From JL08 sp963765555 (GTDB lineage Bacteria; Pseudomonadota; Alphaproteobacteria; Rhodobacterales; Rhodobacteraceae): a stretch of DNA of 64,000 nt. A program made the position numbers and the translations under genes. The stretch lies in assembly GCA_963765555.1 (NCBI GenBank), contig CAVXWX010000002.1, positions 248,001 through 312,000 on the forward strand, given 5' to 3'. Positions 27,940-37,049 of the stretch are shown in pieces; positions within the stretch are counted from its first letter, which is position 1; each line of letters opens with the position of its first letter. The notes beneath the pieces are model-generated. The model was given only the letters and a program-made list of their open reading frames with translations, was not told where the DNA came from and did no database searches.

Positions 27940-29136
27940 TCAGGATTTTCTGGCGACGTGCAGGGATGTCGGCGTTCGCAATGCCGGATCGTCTTTCGGG
28001 GCGGTTCGGGCATCAAAAACAACGTTGGACTTTAGCTGGTCGATTGTGCGCACGCCCAGTTGGGCCATGACAACGCTGATGTCCTCGGCAAAACACTGGA
28101 ACAGGGCGTTCAGCCCTTTGGCCCCTTCACCACCCAGCGCAAACAGGGCAGGGCGGCCGATCATCACGAAATTGGCCCCCAAAGCGAGCGCCTTGACGAT
28201 ATCTTCGCCATTGCGCACGCCGCTGTCAAAAAGAAGCGGGAAATCAGGCCCGACAGCATCGCGGATCAGTGGCAAAAGCCGGATGGCAGGGGGCACACTG
28301 TCAAGCTGGCGCCCGCCATGGTTGGAGACATATATGGCGTCCGCGCCCAAACTGCTGACACGTCGGGCATCAAGGGGCGACGTTACGCCCTTGACGATCA
28401 GCTTGCCCGGCCACGCATCGCGCAGGACTTGCAAGAATGACCAATCCGCCCCTGATCTGCTTGCGCCGCGATCAAATTTGGGAACGCCCTTGCTGTCGAC
28501 AAAGTTCATTGGTTGCGGCGCGCCTGCCACCAGCGTCTGCAACGACCAGCGCGGATGCGTTGCAAAATCCAGAAATGCGCGCGGCGTCATCCGGAACGGC
28601 ATCGCAAATCCGTTGCGCAAATCGCGCACGCGCCGCGACACTTGCGGCACATCCACTGTCAGAACAAGGGTTTCGTATCCGGCGGCCAAGGCGCGTTCGA
28701 CCATGGCAAGGGAAATCTGCGTCGAGGTGTTGAAATAAAGCTGAAACCACGCCCGCGTGCCCGCCATGCGCCCCATGTCTTCGATAGATGTGGATGCGGC
28801 AGAAGACAGGCACAGCGGAAAGCCCGTCCGGGTCGCCAGTTCCGCCATCGACCGGTCTGCTTTCGGGTGCGCAAGGTTGCACATTCCCATCGGGGCAATC
28901 CCGAACGGGACGTTGTAGTCCTGACCCATAAAAGAGGTCGCGAGCGAGCGTTCGGCAACGTCCGCCATAACCCGTGGTTGCAACTGGATCGTGTCAAAGC
29001 AGGACACATTGCGCGCCATGCCAATCTCGCGCCCTGCACCGCCTTCGACAAAGTCGAACACCAGATGCGGCAACCGCTGTCTGGCTAGTCGCCGGGCGTC
29101 TTCGGTCGAAAAGACCTGGCTTTTTCTATGTTGCAT
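27940..29136 (-). CDS. FMN-dependent alpha-hydroxy-acid oxidase/dehydrogenase
   Basis: The protein oxidises an L-2-hydroxy acid such as lactate, glycolate or mandelate to the 2-oxo acid using FMN. It has 398 residues, typical of the family. The active-site signature SNHGGRQLD, with the catalytic His, lies near residue 270. FMN-binding residues are in the GMCNLAHP and SSAAS regions. It is the first gene of the operon. The 168-base gap to the LysR gene on its right, which is read in the same direction, likely holds the promoter. Confidence 0.88.
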   Translation of the reverse strand: MQHRKSQVFSTEDARRLARQRLPHLVFDFVEGGAGREIGMARNVSCFDTIQLQPRVMADVAERSLATSFMGQDYNVPFGIAPMGMCNLAHPKADRSMAELATRTGFPLCLSSAASTSIEDMGRMAGTRAWFQLYFNTSTQISLAMVERALAAGYETLVLTVDVPQVSRRVRDLRNGFAMPFRMTPRAFLDFATHPRWSLQTLVAGAPQPMNFVDSKGVPKFDRGASRSGADWSFLQVLRDAWPGKLIVKGVTSPLDARRVSSLGADAIYVSNHGGRQLDSVPPAIRLLPLIRDAVGPDFPLLFDSGVRNGEDIVKALALGANFVMIGRPALFALGGEGAKGLNALFQCFAEDISVVMAQLGVRTIDQLKSNVVFDARTAPKDDPALRTPTSLHVARKS

Positions 29137-29304
29137 GACGCGCGATGCCTACGGATTTCAGACGATAAAACCACGCTACAGTGAGTGCGGGGGAGGGGAC
29201 CAATCGAAAAACATCTTGAACCCATACGTCAGACCTATACCTCGCTTGGCAAGGGCACTGGCACCTACAGAATGATGCTATAACCCTACAATTTGGCAAC
29301 CGGA

Positions 29305-30246
29305 TCAGCTCAATCCAGCGCTCAGCTTTTTTACCGTGTCCACCCGTTGCTGCAATTGGTGGCTGAACAAGTCCACAAATCTAAGGGCTTCGCGTGAAAC
29401 CTCTTCCCGGCGAGCGGCGACAACAGCAACAAAATAGGTCAGTTTCTGTTTGATCGGCCGGAAAACAACACCGCCCATGCGCACCGCCTGTTCGGCAGAA
29501 AACGGATCTGCGATGGCCAGAACACCCGCCTCGCGCACCAGCGCGCCGGCCAGCGGCATATTGGCAACGGAAAGACGCGAACGGGCGCGCAGTTTGCCTG
29601 ATAGATCGGGGTCTATCGACATCATCGAGTCCGGATAACTGGTGCCAAAGGTGACAAAGGTTTCCGTGTTGGCAAGGTCTTCCAGATCGACGGGGCCATA
29701 TTCGCCAGCCAGCGGGTGATCTTCGGGCATCAGACAAACATAGGCAACGGATGTCTGGAACAGAACTTCTACGCCTTCATAATCCGGCTCGCGCCCGACG
29801 ATACCCAAATCAATCTGGCGCATCTGAACCGCGTCCAGAATGGCGGGTGTATTGCGGGACTGGATGACAAAATTGATGTCCGGGTTCTCGGTATAAAGGC
29901 GGCTGATCGCTTTGGGCAGTTCAATTGCTGCGATAGACTGGATCGTGCCGACCGAAATCGTGCCGCCCTGCGACGTGCGAATGGATTTCGCCAGTTCCTG
30001 CAGGCGATCAATGCCCACAAACATCCCTTCGACGCCTTCGTAGAAATGCCGTCCCTCCAATGTCGGGGTCAGGCCGCGCCCGACCCGCACGAACAGCGGA
30101 AATCCGGCAGAGTATTCAAGATCCGCGATCAACCTGCTCACGCTGGGTTGCGAGATGTGCATCATTTTCGCAGCCTTGGTGATAGAGCCGCAGCGTATCG
30201 TTGCGCGGAACGCTTCCAACTGACGTAGGTTCATTTTCGATCCCAT
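29305..30246 (-). CDS. LysR-family transcriptional regulator
   Basis: The 313-residue protein (309 from ATG 30234) has an N-terminal winged helix-turn-helix (LRQLEAFRATIRCGSITKAA, then SQPSVSRLIADLE) and a LysR effector domain from about residue 95. It lies immediately upstream of, and on the same strand as, the hydroxyacid dehydrogenase operon and probably controls it in response to a pathway acid. The ligand cannot be read from the sequence. Confidence 0.88.
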   Translation of the reverse strand: MGSKMNLRQLEAFRATIRCGSITKAAKMMHISQPSVSRLIADLEYSAGFPLFVRVGRGLTPTLEGRHFYEGVEGMFVGIDRLQELAKSIRTSQGGTISVGTIQSIAAIELPKAISRLYTENPDINFVIQSRNTPAILDAVQMRQIDLGIVGREPDYEGVEVLFQTSVAYVCLMPEDHPLAGEYGPVDLEDLANTETFVTFGTSYPDSMMSIDPDLSGKLRARSRLSVANMPLAGALVREAGVLAIADPFSAEQAVRMGGVVFRPIKQKLTYFVAVVAARREEVSREALRFVDLFSHQLQQRVDTVKKLSAGLS

Positions 30247-30403
30247 CCGGAATTTTGCCCAATCAGCTTAACTGATCCCCCTGGTCTATGTATATATCGG
30301 GACTTTCCATTGGTTTCGCGAATGAATGCATATGGAAATTCGATTGGCCCTTGTTCCGTTGCAAAACTAGCCTGACCGCAGGAACAGGCGAGGCAAGCAG
30401 CGC

Positions 30404-30730
30404 AATGGTCAATCTGGATTTCCCCGCATCCCCATGGATGGATGACAAGCACGTGACCAAGGCGACAATCGCCAAAACCTTTCCGGATGCCTGCACTTCG
30501 GACCACCTGAAAGGCAATCTGACAACCGAGAAAGCCTAATGGCGAAGTATTGGCTGACAGATTTACACGCAAAGATTATTGACCGCTGCTTGCAATTGTT
30601 CGGCGGATACGGCGTGATGGCGGAATACCCGATGAAGCGGATGTACCGCGACGATCGGATCGAACGGATTTACGCGGGCACGAACGACACCATGAAGCCG
30701 GGGGTCGCGCGTGGACGGTTAACGGGCTGA
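30404..30730 (+). pseudogene. Acyl-CoA dehydrogenase remnant
   Basis: Two pieces of a medium-chain-type acyl-CoA dehydrogenase remain. The frame from ATG 30404 gives an N-terminus-like PASPWMDDKH, then jumps to a C-terminal segment (CTSDHLKGNLTTEKA) and stops at 30539. The adjacent frame gives the strongly conserved C terminus (AKYWLTDL, LFGGYG, MYRD, IYAGTND). One base is missing near 30537, and about 250 internal residues are gone. The gene cannot be functional. It lies just upstream of the SBP56 gene and may be the decayed first member of that operon. Confidence 0.75.
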
Positions 30731-30774
30731 TCATGCCGTGGGCCCAGTGGCGACCGCTTTGAGGGAGGAACGAA

Positions 30775-32125
30775 ATGGAGTGTTGTGGACCGGGCTATGC
30801 CTCGCCCGCCGAAGCGATCAAGGCGCCAAGGGAAAAGCTGCTTTATACAATCGCGATTTACACCGGCACGGGCATTCAGAAACCCGACTATCTGGCAACC
30901 GTTGATGTCGATCCCGACAGCCCCACCTATTCGCAGGTAATCCACCGGCTTGAGATGCCGGGCATCGGGGACGAATTGCACCACATGGGCTGGAACGCCT
31001 GTTCATCCTGTTTTGAGGATGGCAGCATGTCGCGCAAATACCTGCTTTTGCCGGGGGTGCGGTCCAACAACATTCATGTTGTGGACACGGCGACCGATCC
31101 GCGCGCGCCACGCTTGCACAAGGTGATCGACGGAAGCGAGATCAAGTCAAAAACCAACCTGAGCGGGCCACACACCGTGCATTGCCTTGGCTCTGAAATC
31201 ATCATCTCGATGCTGGGCGACGCGAAGGGCGAGGCACCGGGCGGCTATCTCCATCTGAACAAGGACTTCGAAATAGTAGGCCGCTGGGAAAATTCGATGG
31301 GGGACATCAAGTTCGGGTACGATTTCTGGTATCAGCCGCGCCACAATGTCATGGTCAGTTCCGAATGGGCGGCCCCCAACACCTTTATGCCCGGGCTTTG
31401 ATCTGGAAGAGGTTGGCCACCTGAAATACGGCCGCGAGTTGCATTTCTGGGATTTCGAAAAGAAAGAACCGATCGAAACGATGTATCTGGGCGAAGATGG
31501 CCTGCTGCCGCTTGAGGTGAAGTTTCACCACGACCCGGACAGCACACATGGCTTTTGCGGTGCCGCGCTAAGTTCCAATGTCATTCACTGGTGGAAAGAC
31601 GACGCTGGAAAATGGCAGTGGGAAAAGATCATCGATGTGGGCAACGAACCGCACCCCGACTGGCCCATTCCGGTGCCGGGGGTGATGTCGGCGATCCTGA
31701 TTTCGATGGATGACAAATACCTTTACCTGAACAACTGGTTGCACGGTGACATGCGCCAGTACGACATTTCCGATCCCCACAACCCTGTGCTGACGGGGCA
31801 GGTCTGGATGGGCGGGCTGTTGGGGCGCGCGCCCGAAGTGAACGGGGTTAAAATGGCCGGTGGGCCGCAGATGTTCCAGCTTAGCCTTGATGGCAAACGT
31901 CTTTATGTGACGACGTCCCTGTTTTCGACCTGGGATAACCAGTTCTATCCAGAAATCCGTGAACAGGGCGGCGTGATGGTTATGATCGACTGTGATCCGG
32001 TGAAGGGCGGCATGGTGCTGAACCCCGATTTTATTGTGGACTTCGGCCAGGAACCGAACGGCCCCAGCCGCTGCCACGAAGCCCGCTATCCCGGTGGCGA
32101 TTGCACCAGTGACATATGGCTATGA
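30775..32125 (+). pseudogene. Selenium-binding protein SBP56 / methanethiol oxidase, frameshifted
   Basis: SBP56 proteins include the methanethiol oxidase MtoX, which converts methanethiol to formaldehyde, sulfide and H2O2. The start (ATG 30775 after GGGAGGAA) gives MECCGPGYASP, close to the family's CGPGYASP. ELHHMGWNACSSC follows. The frame stops at 31401; the remaining two thirds continue one base over from about 31396 to 32125 with HFWDF, EVKFHHDP, GGPQM and other conserved parts. Removing one base in the CCCGGG run restores a full-length protein of about 449 residues. No signal peptide is visible. It overlaps a ferredoxin gene downstream. Confidence 0.85.
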
Positions 32126-32505
32126 TCGTGACCCTCGCCAATCGTGATGGCAAGACCTACACGGTGGACCCGCGCCGCCCGCTTCTGGAGACATTGCGCG
32201 ATCAGGGTGTCGATCTGCCTTTCGGATGCAAATACGGCGGCTGCATCACCTGTGCTGCAAAACTGAAGGCTGGCAAAGTCGACCAGCGCAGGCAGGTTGC
32301 GCTGAACAATCGCCAGATCAATGACGGATACGTCATTCTGTGCGTGGCGCGGCCCACCACGGACATCACGCTTGAGATCGGTGTTGAAAGCCATGACAGG
32401 CTTTACCGCAATCCGTTCCTGGACCCGCTTGATCCGCATGAACTCAAGGCAGATATTGCCACGCCGTTAGACACCAAAGCCACACGCCAGAATAAGGAGG
32501 TTTGA
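32116..32505 (+). CDS. Plant-type [2Fe-2S] ferredoxin
   Basis: This 129-residue electron carrier has the [2Fe-2S] cysteine pattern: Cys38, Cys43, Cys46 and Cys76 (CKYGGCITC and LCVAR). A C-terminal extension of about 45 residues lies beyond the fold. ATG 32116 or ATG 32122 could be the start; both overlap the end of the SBP56 gene, so the two are coupled. It may pass electrons for a redox step in the same pathway. Confidence 0.88.
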   Translation: MAMIVTLANRDGKTYTVDPRRPLLETLRDQGVDLPFGCKYGGCITCAAKLKAGKVDQRRQVALNNRQINDGYVILCVARPTTDITLEIGVESHDRLYRNPFLDPLDPHELKADIATPLDTKATRQNKEV

Positions 32506-32972
32506 TGATGCCGGAGGCAGACGTTGATCACATCTACGATTATGATCCGAAATTCCTTGCCGACATCCTGAAGTCAGTCAAAACCATCGCGATGGTAGGG
32601 GCCAGCGCCGACAAGACCAAATTCAGTTACGGCGTGCTGCGGGTGCTGCATGAAACGGGCTATGATATGATCCCGGTCAATCCGAACCCGAAGCTGACGG
32701 AAATCCGCGGGATCAAGGTGTATCACAGTTTGCAAGAGATCGACCGCCCCGTCGATATGGTCGAGGTGTTCCGCCCCAAGGAAGAGTTTTACAGCTTTGC
32801 CGAACAGGCCATCGAAATCGGGGCAAAAGTGCTGTGGGGCCAGATCGGCGTCTATGATGATCGCGCCGCGAAACTGGCCGAAGACGCGGGCTTACAGGTT
32901 GTGATGAACCGCTGCCCCAAGATCGAACTGTTCCGCCCCTTCTGGAAGCCCCGTTTGGACCTGAAAATCTAG
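32502..32972 (+). CDS. CoA-binding domain protein (YccU-like)
   Basis: The 156-residue cytoplasmic protein is a single Rossmann-like CoA-binding domain. Family features are IAMVGASADKTKFSYGV near residue 30, IPVNPN near residue 57 and VDMVEVFRPKEE near residue 84. These proteins bind CoA or acyl-CoA but their role is generally unknown. It overlaps the ferredoxin gene by four bases and closes this operon. Confidence 0.85.
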   Translation: MMMPEADVDHIYDYDPKFLADILKSVKTIAMVGASADKTKFSYGVLRVLHETGYDMIPVNPNPKLTEIRGIKVYHSLQEIDRPVDMVEVFRPKEEFYSFAEQAIEIGAKVLWGQIGVYDDRAAKLAEDAGLQVVMNRCPKIELFRPFWKPRLDLKI

Positions 32973-33269
32973 GGGAAACTGCCAGACACTCTTGTTGAAA
33001 GTGTCAGATCGAAAACCAATCGGGCGCGCATTGTGCTGCCCTTGTGTTGGCGGCTACGGGAACGCTTCATACGAACCCTGTCAGGGCTGGGGGTGCGCTC
33101 AACTTGCCCGAATGGCGCAAGATCGAAAGGTCACAGACGCCCGCGTGATAGATTTGGTCGCAAAACTGGCCACAGTCCCGGGGATTGTTGGATATCAAAG
33201 CATAGAAGACGAAGGCAGCGCGGCGCTTGTGTGGCCATTCAAGTAAGATGCAATGAAAGTTTCGTATGA
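32973..33269. other. Intergenic stretch before the Lrp gene
   Basis: This 297-base gap holds one open frame (32992-33246, TTG start) with several Cys residues but no recognisable family and no good ribosome site. I treat it as non-coding or remnant. The promoter of the Lrp-type gene is probably in its right half. Confidence 0.4.
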
Positions 33270-33761
33270 ATGAAAAGACTTAGCCTAGATGCGACGGATA
33301 TCCGTATTCTCAGCGCGGTCCAGCAAAACGGACAGCTGAGCAAGACCAAGCTGGCCGAGATATGCAATATATCTCCTACTCCGTGTTGGGCCCGTTTGGA
33401 CAGGTTGAAGGCAGCGGGCTATATCAAGGGATACAGCGCCGAGATCGCACTGGACCGGATTACAGATTTTACGCTGGTGATCGTAACCGTTTCACTGACC
33501 CACCACCGGAAGGCAGATTTCGACCGGTTCGAAGCCTTTATCAAGAATCTGGACGAGATCACGGACTGCATCGCGACGGGTGGCGGGATGGACTACGTTA
33601 TGGAAGTCGTCAGCCCGAGCCTGGCATCCTTCCAGAGCTTGATGGAATCGTTCCTCGCGGCGGATTTGGGTGTCGAGCGATACATGACTTACATCGCGAC
33701 TCGAAAGGTGAAATCGGCCAAGCCGAACCTTGCCAAACTGGCTGCCAAAATCGCGAAATAG
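33270..33761 (+). CDS. Lrp/AsnC-family transcriptional regulator
   Basis: The 163-residue protein has the Lrp layout: an N-terminal helix-turn-helix (LDATDIRILSAVQ then LAEICNISPTPCWARLDRLK) and a C-terminal RAM-type ligand domain from about residue 70. It precedes the second dmdA-like gene on the same strand with a 164-base gap and probably controls it. Lrp-type regulators answer to amino acids; the ligand here is unknown. Confidence 0.88.
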   Translation: MKRLSLDATDIRILSAVQQNGQLSKTKLAEICNISPTPCWARLDRLKAAGYIKGYSAEIALDRITDFTLVIVTVSLTHHRKADFDRFEAFIKNLDEITDCIATGGGMDYVMEVVSPSLASFQSLMESFLAADLGVERYMTYIATRKVKSAKPNLAKLAAKIAK

Positions 33762-33925
33762 CACGAGCCGCCCAATCGGTCGGGATAGGGCCAATAAAAC
33801 AGTCCGTTTGGTCCGGAACTTTGAATTTATTGGACTGCTTCTTCGTCCCAACCTCGACTAAATCACCGTCAGGTTTACGCAGTGTTTGACCGGCAGGATC
33901 GCCGGCAAATCGGGAGGACGATACA

Positions 33926-35065
33926 ATGCAAGCAGATGATTTTGGTTTTGGTACGCAAATCCGCAAATCCCCTTACTTTGACGCCACTGTTCGTTGGGGC
34001 GCACAGGGGTTTTCGGTGTACAATCACATGTATATCCCGCGCGATTTCGGCGATCCGGAACAGAACTTCTGGAACCTCGTGAACGATGCGATCCTGTGTG
34101 ATGTGGCTGTCGAGCGTCAGGTGGAAATCACCGGTCCCGATGCAGCGAAGTTCACCCAGATGCTGACATGTCGCGATCTGTCCAAGATGGCGGTCGGGCA
34201 GTGCAAATACATCCTGATCACAAACGCGGATGGCGGCATCCTGAACGATCCGATCTTGCTGCGTCTGGCCGAAAACCATTTTTGGATTTCGCTTGCGGAC
34301 AGCGACATTTTGTTGTGGGCGCAAGGCGTGGCCGTGCACTCTGGTCTTGATGTCACAATCAGAGAGCCTGATGTGTCCCCGCTGCAATTGCAGGGGCCGA
34401 AGTCCGGTGACATCATGAAGGCGCTGTTCGGGGACGATATCGCGGACTTGCGTTATTACTGGCTGCGTGAAGTCGAGCTTGACGGTATTCCCCTGATCGT
34501 TTCGCGCACCGGATGGTCAAGCGAGCTGGGTTACGAAATCTACCTGCGTGACGGTTCCAAAGGCGATCTGCTTTGGGAAACCATTATGGCAGCGGGCATG
34601 CCGTTTGGGCTGAAACCCGGCCACACATCCTCAATCCGCCGTATCGAAGGTGGTATGTTGTCCTATCACGCGGATGCAGACATGAGCACCAACCCCTATG
34701 AGCTGGGGCTGGATCGGCTTGTGAACCTTGATATGGCCGCAGAATTCATTGGCAAATCCGCGCTGCGCCGCATCAAGGAGCAAGGTGTCAGCCGCCAACA
34801 GATCGGTCTGATCATCGACGGCGAGCCGCTGAAAGGCCCGAACACGACCTTTTGGGAAATCAATCTTGGCGGTCAGGCCATCGGCAAGGTGACATCGGCG
34901 GTCTATTCCCCCAGGCTTGAACGTAACATCGCGCTGGCGATGGTATCGGCAGAGCACGCCAATATCGGGGTTGAGGTCGAGGTTGTGACCAATTCCGGCC
35001 CCGTCCGCGCGGTTGTTGTCGAACGTCCGTTCTATGACCCCAAGAAACAAATCGCAGCCGCCTAG
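33926..35065 (+). CDS. DmdA/GcvT-like aminomethyltransferase family protein
   Basis: This intact 379-residue protein belongs to the GcvT/DmdA superfamily, which moves one-carbon groups to tetrahydrofolate. It aligns along its length with the frameshifted paralogue at 24.8-25.9 kb (shared GFSV-NHM near residue 30, PDVSPL-QGPK near 155, RIEGG near 240). It lacks the RR-TPYTDRVE N terminus of that copy, so the two are diverged paralogues. True DmdA activity, sarcosine-type demethylation or another N- or S-methyl substrate are all possible. GGGAGGA precedes ATG 33926. OsmC and crotonase genes follow closely and likely share its transcript. Confidence 0.82.
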   Translation: MQADDFGFGTQIRKSPYFDATVRWGAQGFSVYNHMYIPRDFGDPEQNFWNLVNDAILCDVAVERQVEITGPDAAKFTQMLTCRDLSKMAVGQCKYILITNADGGILNDPILLRLAENHFWISLADSDILLWAQGVAVHSGLDVTIREPDVSPLQLQGPKSGDIMKALFGDDIADLRYYWLREVELDGIPLIVSRTGWSSELGYEIYLRDGSKGDLLWETIMAAGMPFGLKPGHTSSIRRIEGGMLSYHADADMSTNPYELGLDRLVNLDMAAEFIGKSALRRIKEQGVSRQQIGLIIDGEPLKGPNTTFWEINLGGQAIGKVTSAVYSPRLERNIALAMVSAEHANIGVEVEVVTNSGPVRAVVVERPFYDPKKQIAAA

Positions 35066-35095
35066 TGCGCGTTGCCAGATAGAAAGACCACTTGA

Positions 35096-35545
35096 ATGTC
35101 TGATCTCGCGATTCAGTTGCATTGGCAGCGTGCTGTGCCGGTATTTGAAGCCGGTGCGTACTCGAACCTGCACACGGTGCAATACAACAACCAATACGAC
35201 ATCCCCGTGGATTCTGCGCCCGATTGGGGCGGCGATCCGGCCAATACCAATCCCGAACAGGCGCTCGCCTCGGCGTTGTCAAGCTGTCACATGATGACGT
35301 TTCTGGCATTGGCTGCAAAAGCCGGATGGCCCGTTGCCAGCTATCATGATTACGCGGTTGCACATCTGGGCAAGAACCCGACGGGCCGGATGGCTGTGAC
35401 CCGGATTGATCTGCATCCGGTGGTGCGTTTTGATACCGGTTTTTCGGTTGGGGTCGAGGAACTGGCGCAGATGCAAAACCGCGCGCACCGGTATTGCTTT
35501 ATCGCGAACAGTTTGGCGGACAGCGTCGAAATCAACATTCTGTAA
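35096..35545 (+). CDS. OsmC/Ohr family protein
   Basis: OsmC-family proteins are thiol peroxidases that remove organic hydroperoxides. The 149-residue protein keeps the two redox cysteines, Cys64 in SSCHMMTFLALA and Cys134 in HRYCFIANS. It is in the cytoplasm (no signal peptide). It lies 30 bases after the DmdA-like gene. If the pathway makes peroxide (for example through methanethiol oxidase), a peroxidase here would make sense, but that is inference. Confidence 0.88.
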   Translation: MSDLAIQLHWQRAVPVFEAGAYSNLHTVQYNNQYDIPVDSAPDWGGDPANTNPEQALASALSSCHMMTFLALAAKAGWPVASYHDYAVAHLGKNPTGRMAVTRIDLHPVVRFDTGFSVGVEELAQMQNRAHRYCFIANSLADSVEINIL

Positions 35546-35567
35546 ACTCCGAAAAAGGGGAATACCT

Positions 35568-36368
35568 GTGACACAACCTGATATTCTGCTGCGTGATCTG
35601 GATGTGTCCGGTGTGCTGCGCCTGACGCTTAATGATCCGGCGCGGCGCAATGCGCTGTCAGAGGCGATGCTGGCAGAATTGGGCGCGGCCATTTCCGATG
35701 CCGGATCGGATACGGCAGTGCGTGTCATCGTTCTGGCCGCCAACGGGCCTGCGTTTTGTGCGGGGCACGACCTGAAGGAAATGACGGCCGGGCGCTCTGG
35801 CGGTGATGGTGGTAAAGCGTACTTTGCCGGTGTCATGGCGACATGTTCGCGCGTAATGCAAAGCATCGTGGCATGCCCCAAGCCTGTGATCGCAGAAGTC
35901 ACCGGCGTGGCCACGGCGGCAGGGTGCCAACTGGTGGCAAGTTGTGATCTTGCCATCGCGGCCGACACGGCACAGTTCAGCACTCCGGGTGTTCACATCG
36001 GGCTGTTCTGCTCGACGCCCATGGTGGCCTTGTCGCGCAACGTGGCGGACAAACATGCAATGGAAATGCTGCTGACAGGCGATATGACACCGGCGCAGCG
36101 CGCCGCCGAGATCGGCCTGATCAACCGCGCTGTTGCACCCGGGGATCTGAGAGAGGCCACAATGGCCATGGCACACAAAATCGCGTCAAAATCCAGCATG
36201 ACACTCGCAACTGGAAAACGTGCCTATTACGCCCAGCGGGACATGACTCTGCCGGATGCCTATACCTACGCGTCGGGCGTGATGGTGGACAATATGCTGG
36301 CGCATGACGCAGAAGAGGGCATTGGGGCGTTCGTCGAAAAGCGTGCACCCCAATGGCAGGATGCCTGA
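35568..36368 (+). CDS. Enoyl-CoA hydratase/isomerase (crotonase) family protein
   Basis: The 266-residue protein has the crotonase fold, with the oxyanion-hole segment AFCAGHDLKEM near residue 65 and GVATAAGCQLVASCDL near residue 112. I place the start at GTG 35568 after AAAAGGGG; the frame extends upstream inside osmC without support. It may hydrate an enoyl-CoA of fatty-acid or methylthio-acid breakdown (DmdD is a crotonase), but neither is proven. It is the last gene before the convergent bchJ. Confidence 0.87.
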   Translation: MTQPDILLRDLDVSGVLRLTLNDPARRNALSEAMLAELGAAISDAGSDTAVRVIVLAANGPAFCAGHDLKEMTAGRSGGDGGKAYFAGVMATCSRVMQSIVACPKPVIAEVTGVATAAGCQLVASCDLAIAADTAQFSTPGVHIGLFCSTPMVALSRNVADKHAMEMLLTGDMTPAQRAAEIGLINRAVAPGDLREATMAMAHKIASKSSMTLATGKRAYYAQRDMTLPDAYTYASGVMVDNMLAHDAEEGIGAFVEKRAPQWQDA

Positions 36369-36410
36369 CAGCCCGCGTAGTTTCCCTGAAGCCGTGCTGA
36401 ACGGGTTACT

Positions 36411-37049
36411 TTAATGGTGCGGTACACCTGCGCGGGCACCCTGTTGCGGCGCAACCTCGAAACGGCAGGCCGGCACGTTTGAAACGCAACAACATTCCAC
36501 TTCTGTCGCTGTATAGGGGCTGCCTAGCAGGACGCTGAACAATTCGGCAAACACCGCCCTGTGCCAGTGGCAGTTTGGTGTGCGGGTGCTGTAGCCTTTG
36601 GCCATCGGATTGTTCTGCAGGTCAAATCGAATGGGCCGCCCGGCCTGAACCTGCAATGTCCCCGATCCACAAAACGTCCAGGCATGGGCCGCAATGGCGC
36701 GGGTCAGCAGAATTTCACCGATCCGATGTGGCAGGGCGTGAAACGCGATCCGCGCCGGTTTCGGGATACGGTTGGCACAGATATAGCGGGCGGTGCCGAT
36801 GCCTGCGGCAATCGCGATGTGTTGCGCCTGATCCGGACAGGTTTGCGCCAGAGTCCGGTGAACACGCACAACATCGTCTTCGTCAATCATCTGGTGGCCC
36901 GAAGGCAGCGCCACATTGCATCGCGCAAGCAGGGTGTTCATGGCGGTCGGCCCCAGCACGGCATTGACCGGTTCGATCAATTGAAGAATGGCGTTGGGCC
37001 CGATAAGTCCGGTGGCCGTGCGCGCTGGGCTGAACGTGCCGTCAGGCAT
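36411..37049 (-). CDS. bchJ: Bacteriochlorophyll 4-vinyl reductase-type protein BchJ (V4R domain)
   Basis: BchJ is linked to reduction of the C8 vinyl group in (bacterio)chlorophyll synthesis; it may assist rather than catalyse, since BciA or BciB are the main 8-vinyl reductases. The 212-residue protein has a V4R domain, with the IRFDLQNNPMAKGY segment and the C-terminal Cys-rich ECCCVSNVPAC. ATG 37049 overlaps the bchE stop by eight bases; the open frame to 37322 is a shadow inside bchE. bchE-bchJ pairing is the same in Rhodobacter. Confidence 0.88.
   Translation of the reverse strand: MPDGTFSPARTATGLIGPNAILQLIEPVNAVLGPTAMNTLLARCNVALPSGHQMIDEDDVVRVHRTLAQTCPDQAQHIAIAAGIGTARYICANRIPKPARIAFHALPHRIGEILLTRAIAAHAWTFCGSGTLQVQAGRPIRFDLQNNPMAKGYSTRTPNCHWHRAVFAELFSVLLGSPYTATEVECCCVSNVPACRFEVAPQQGARAGVPHH

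Noticed and set aside
32992..33246. 84-residue Cys-containing frame before the Lrp gene
   Set aside because: It needs a TTG start without a ribosome site and I see no family pattern, so it was not called a gene.
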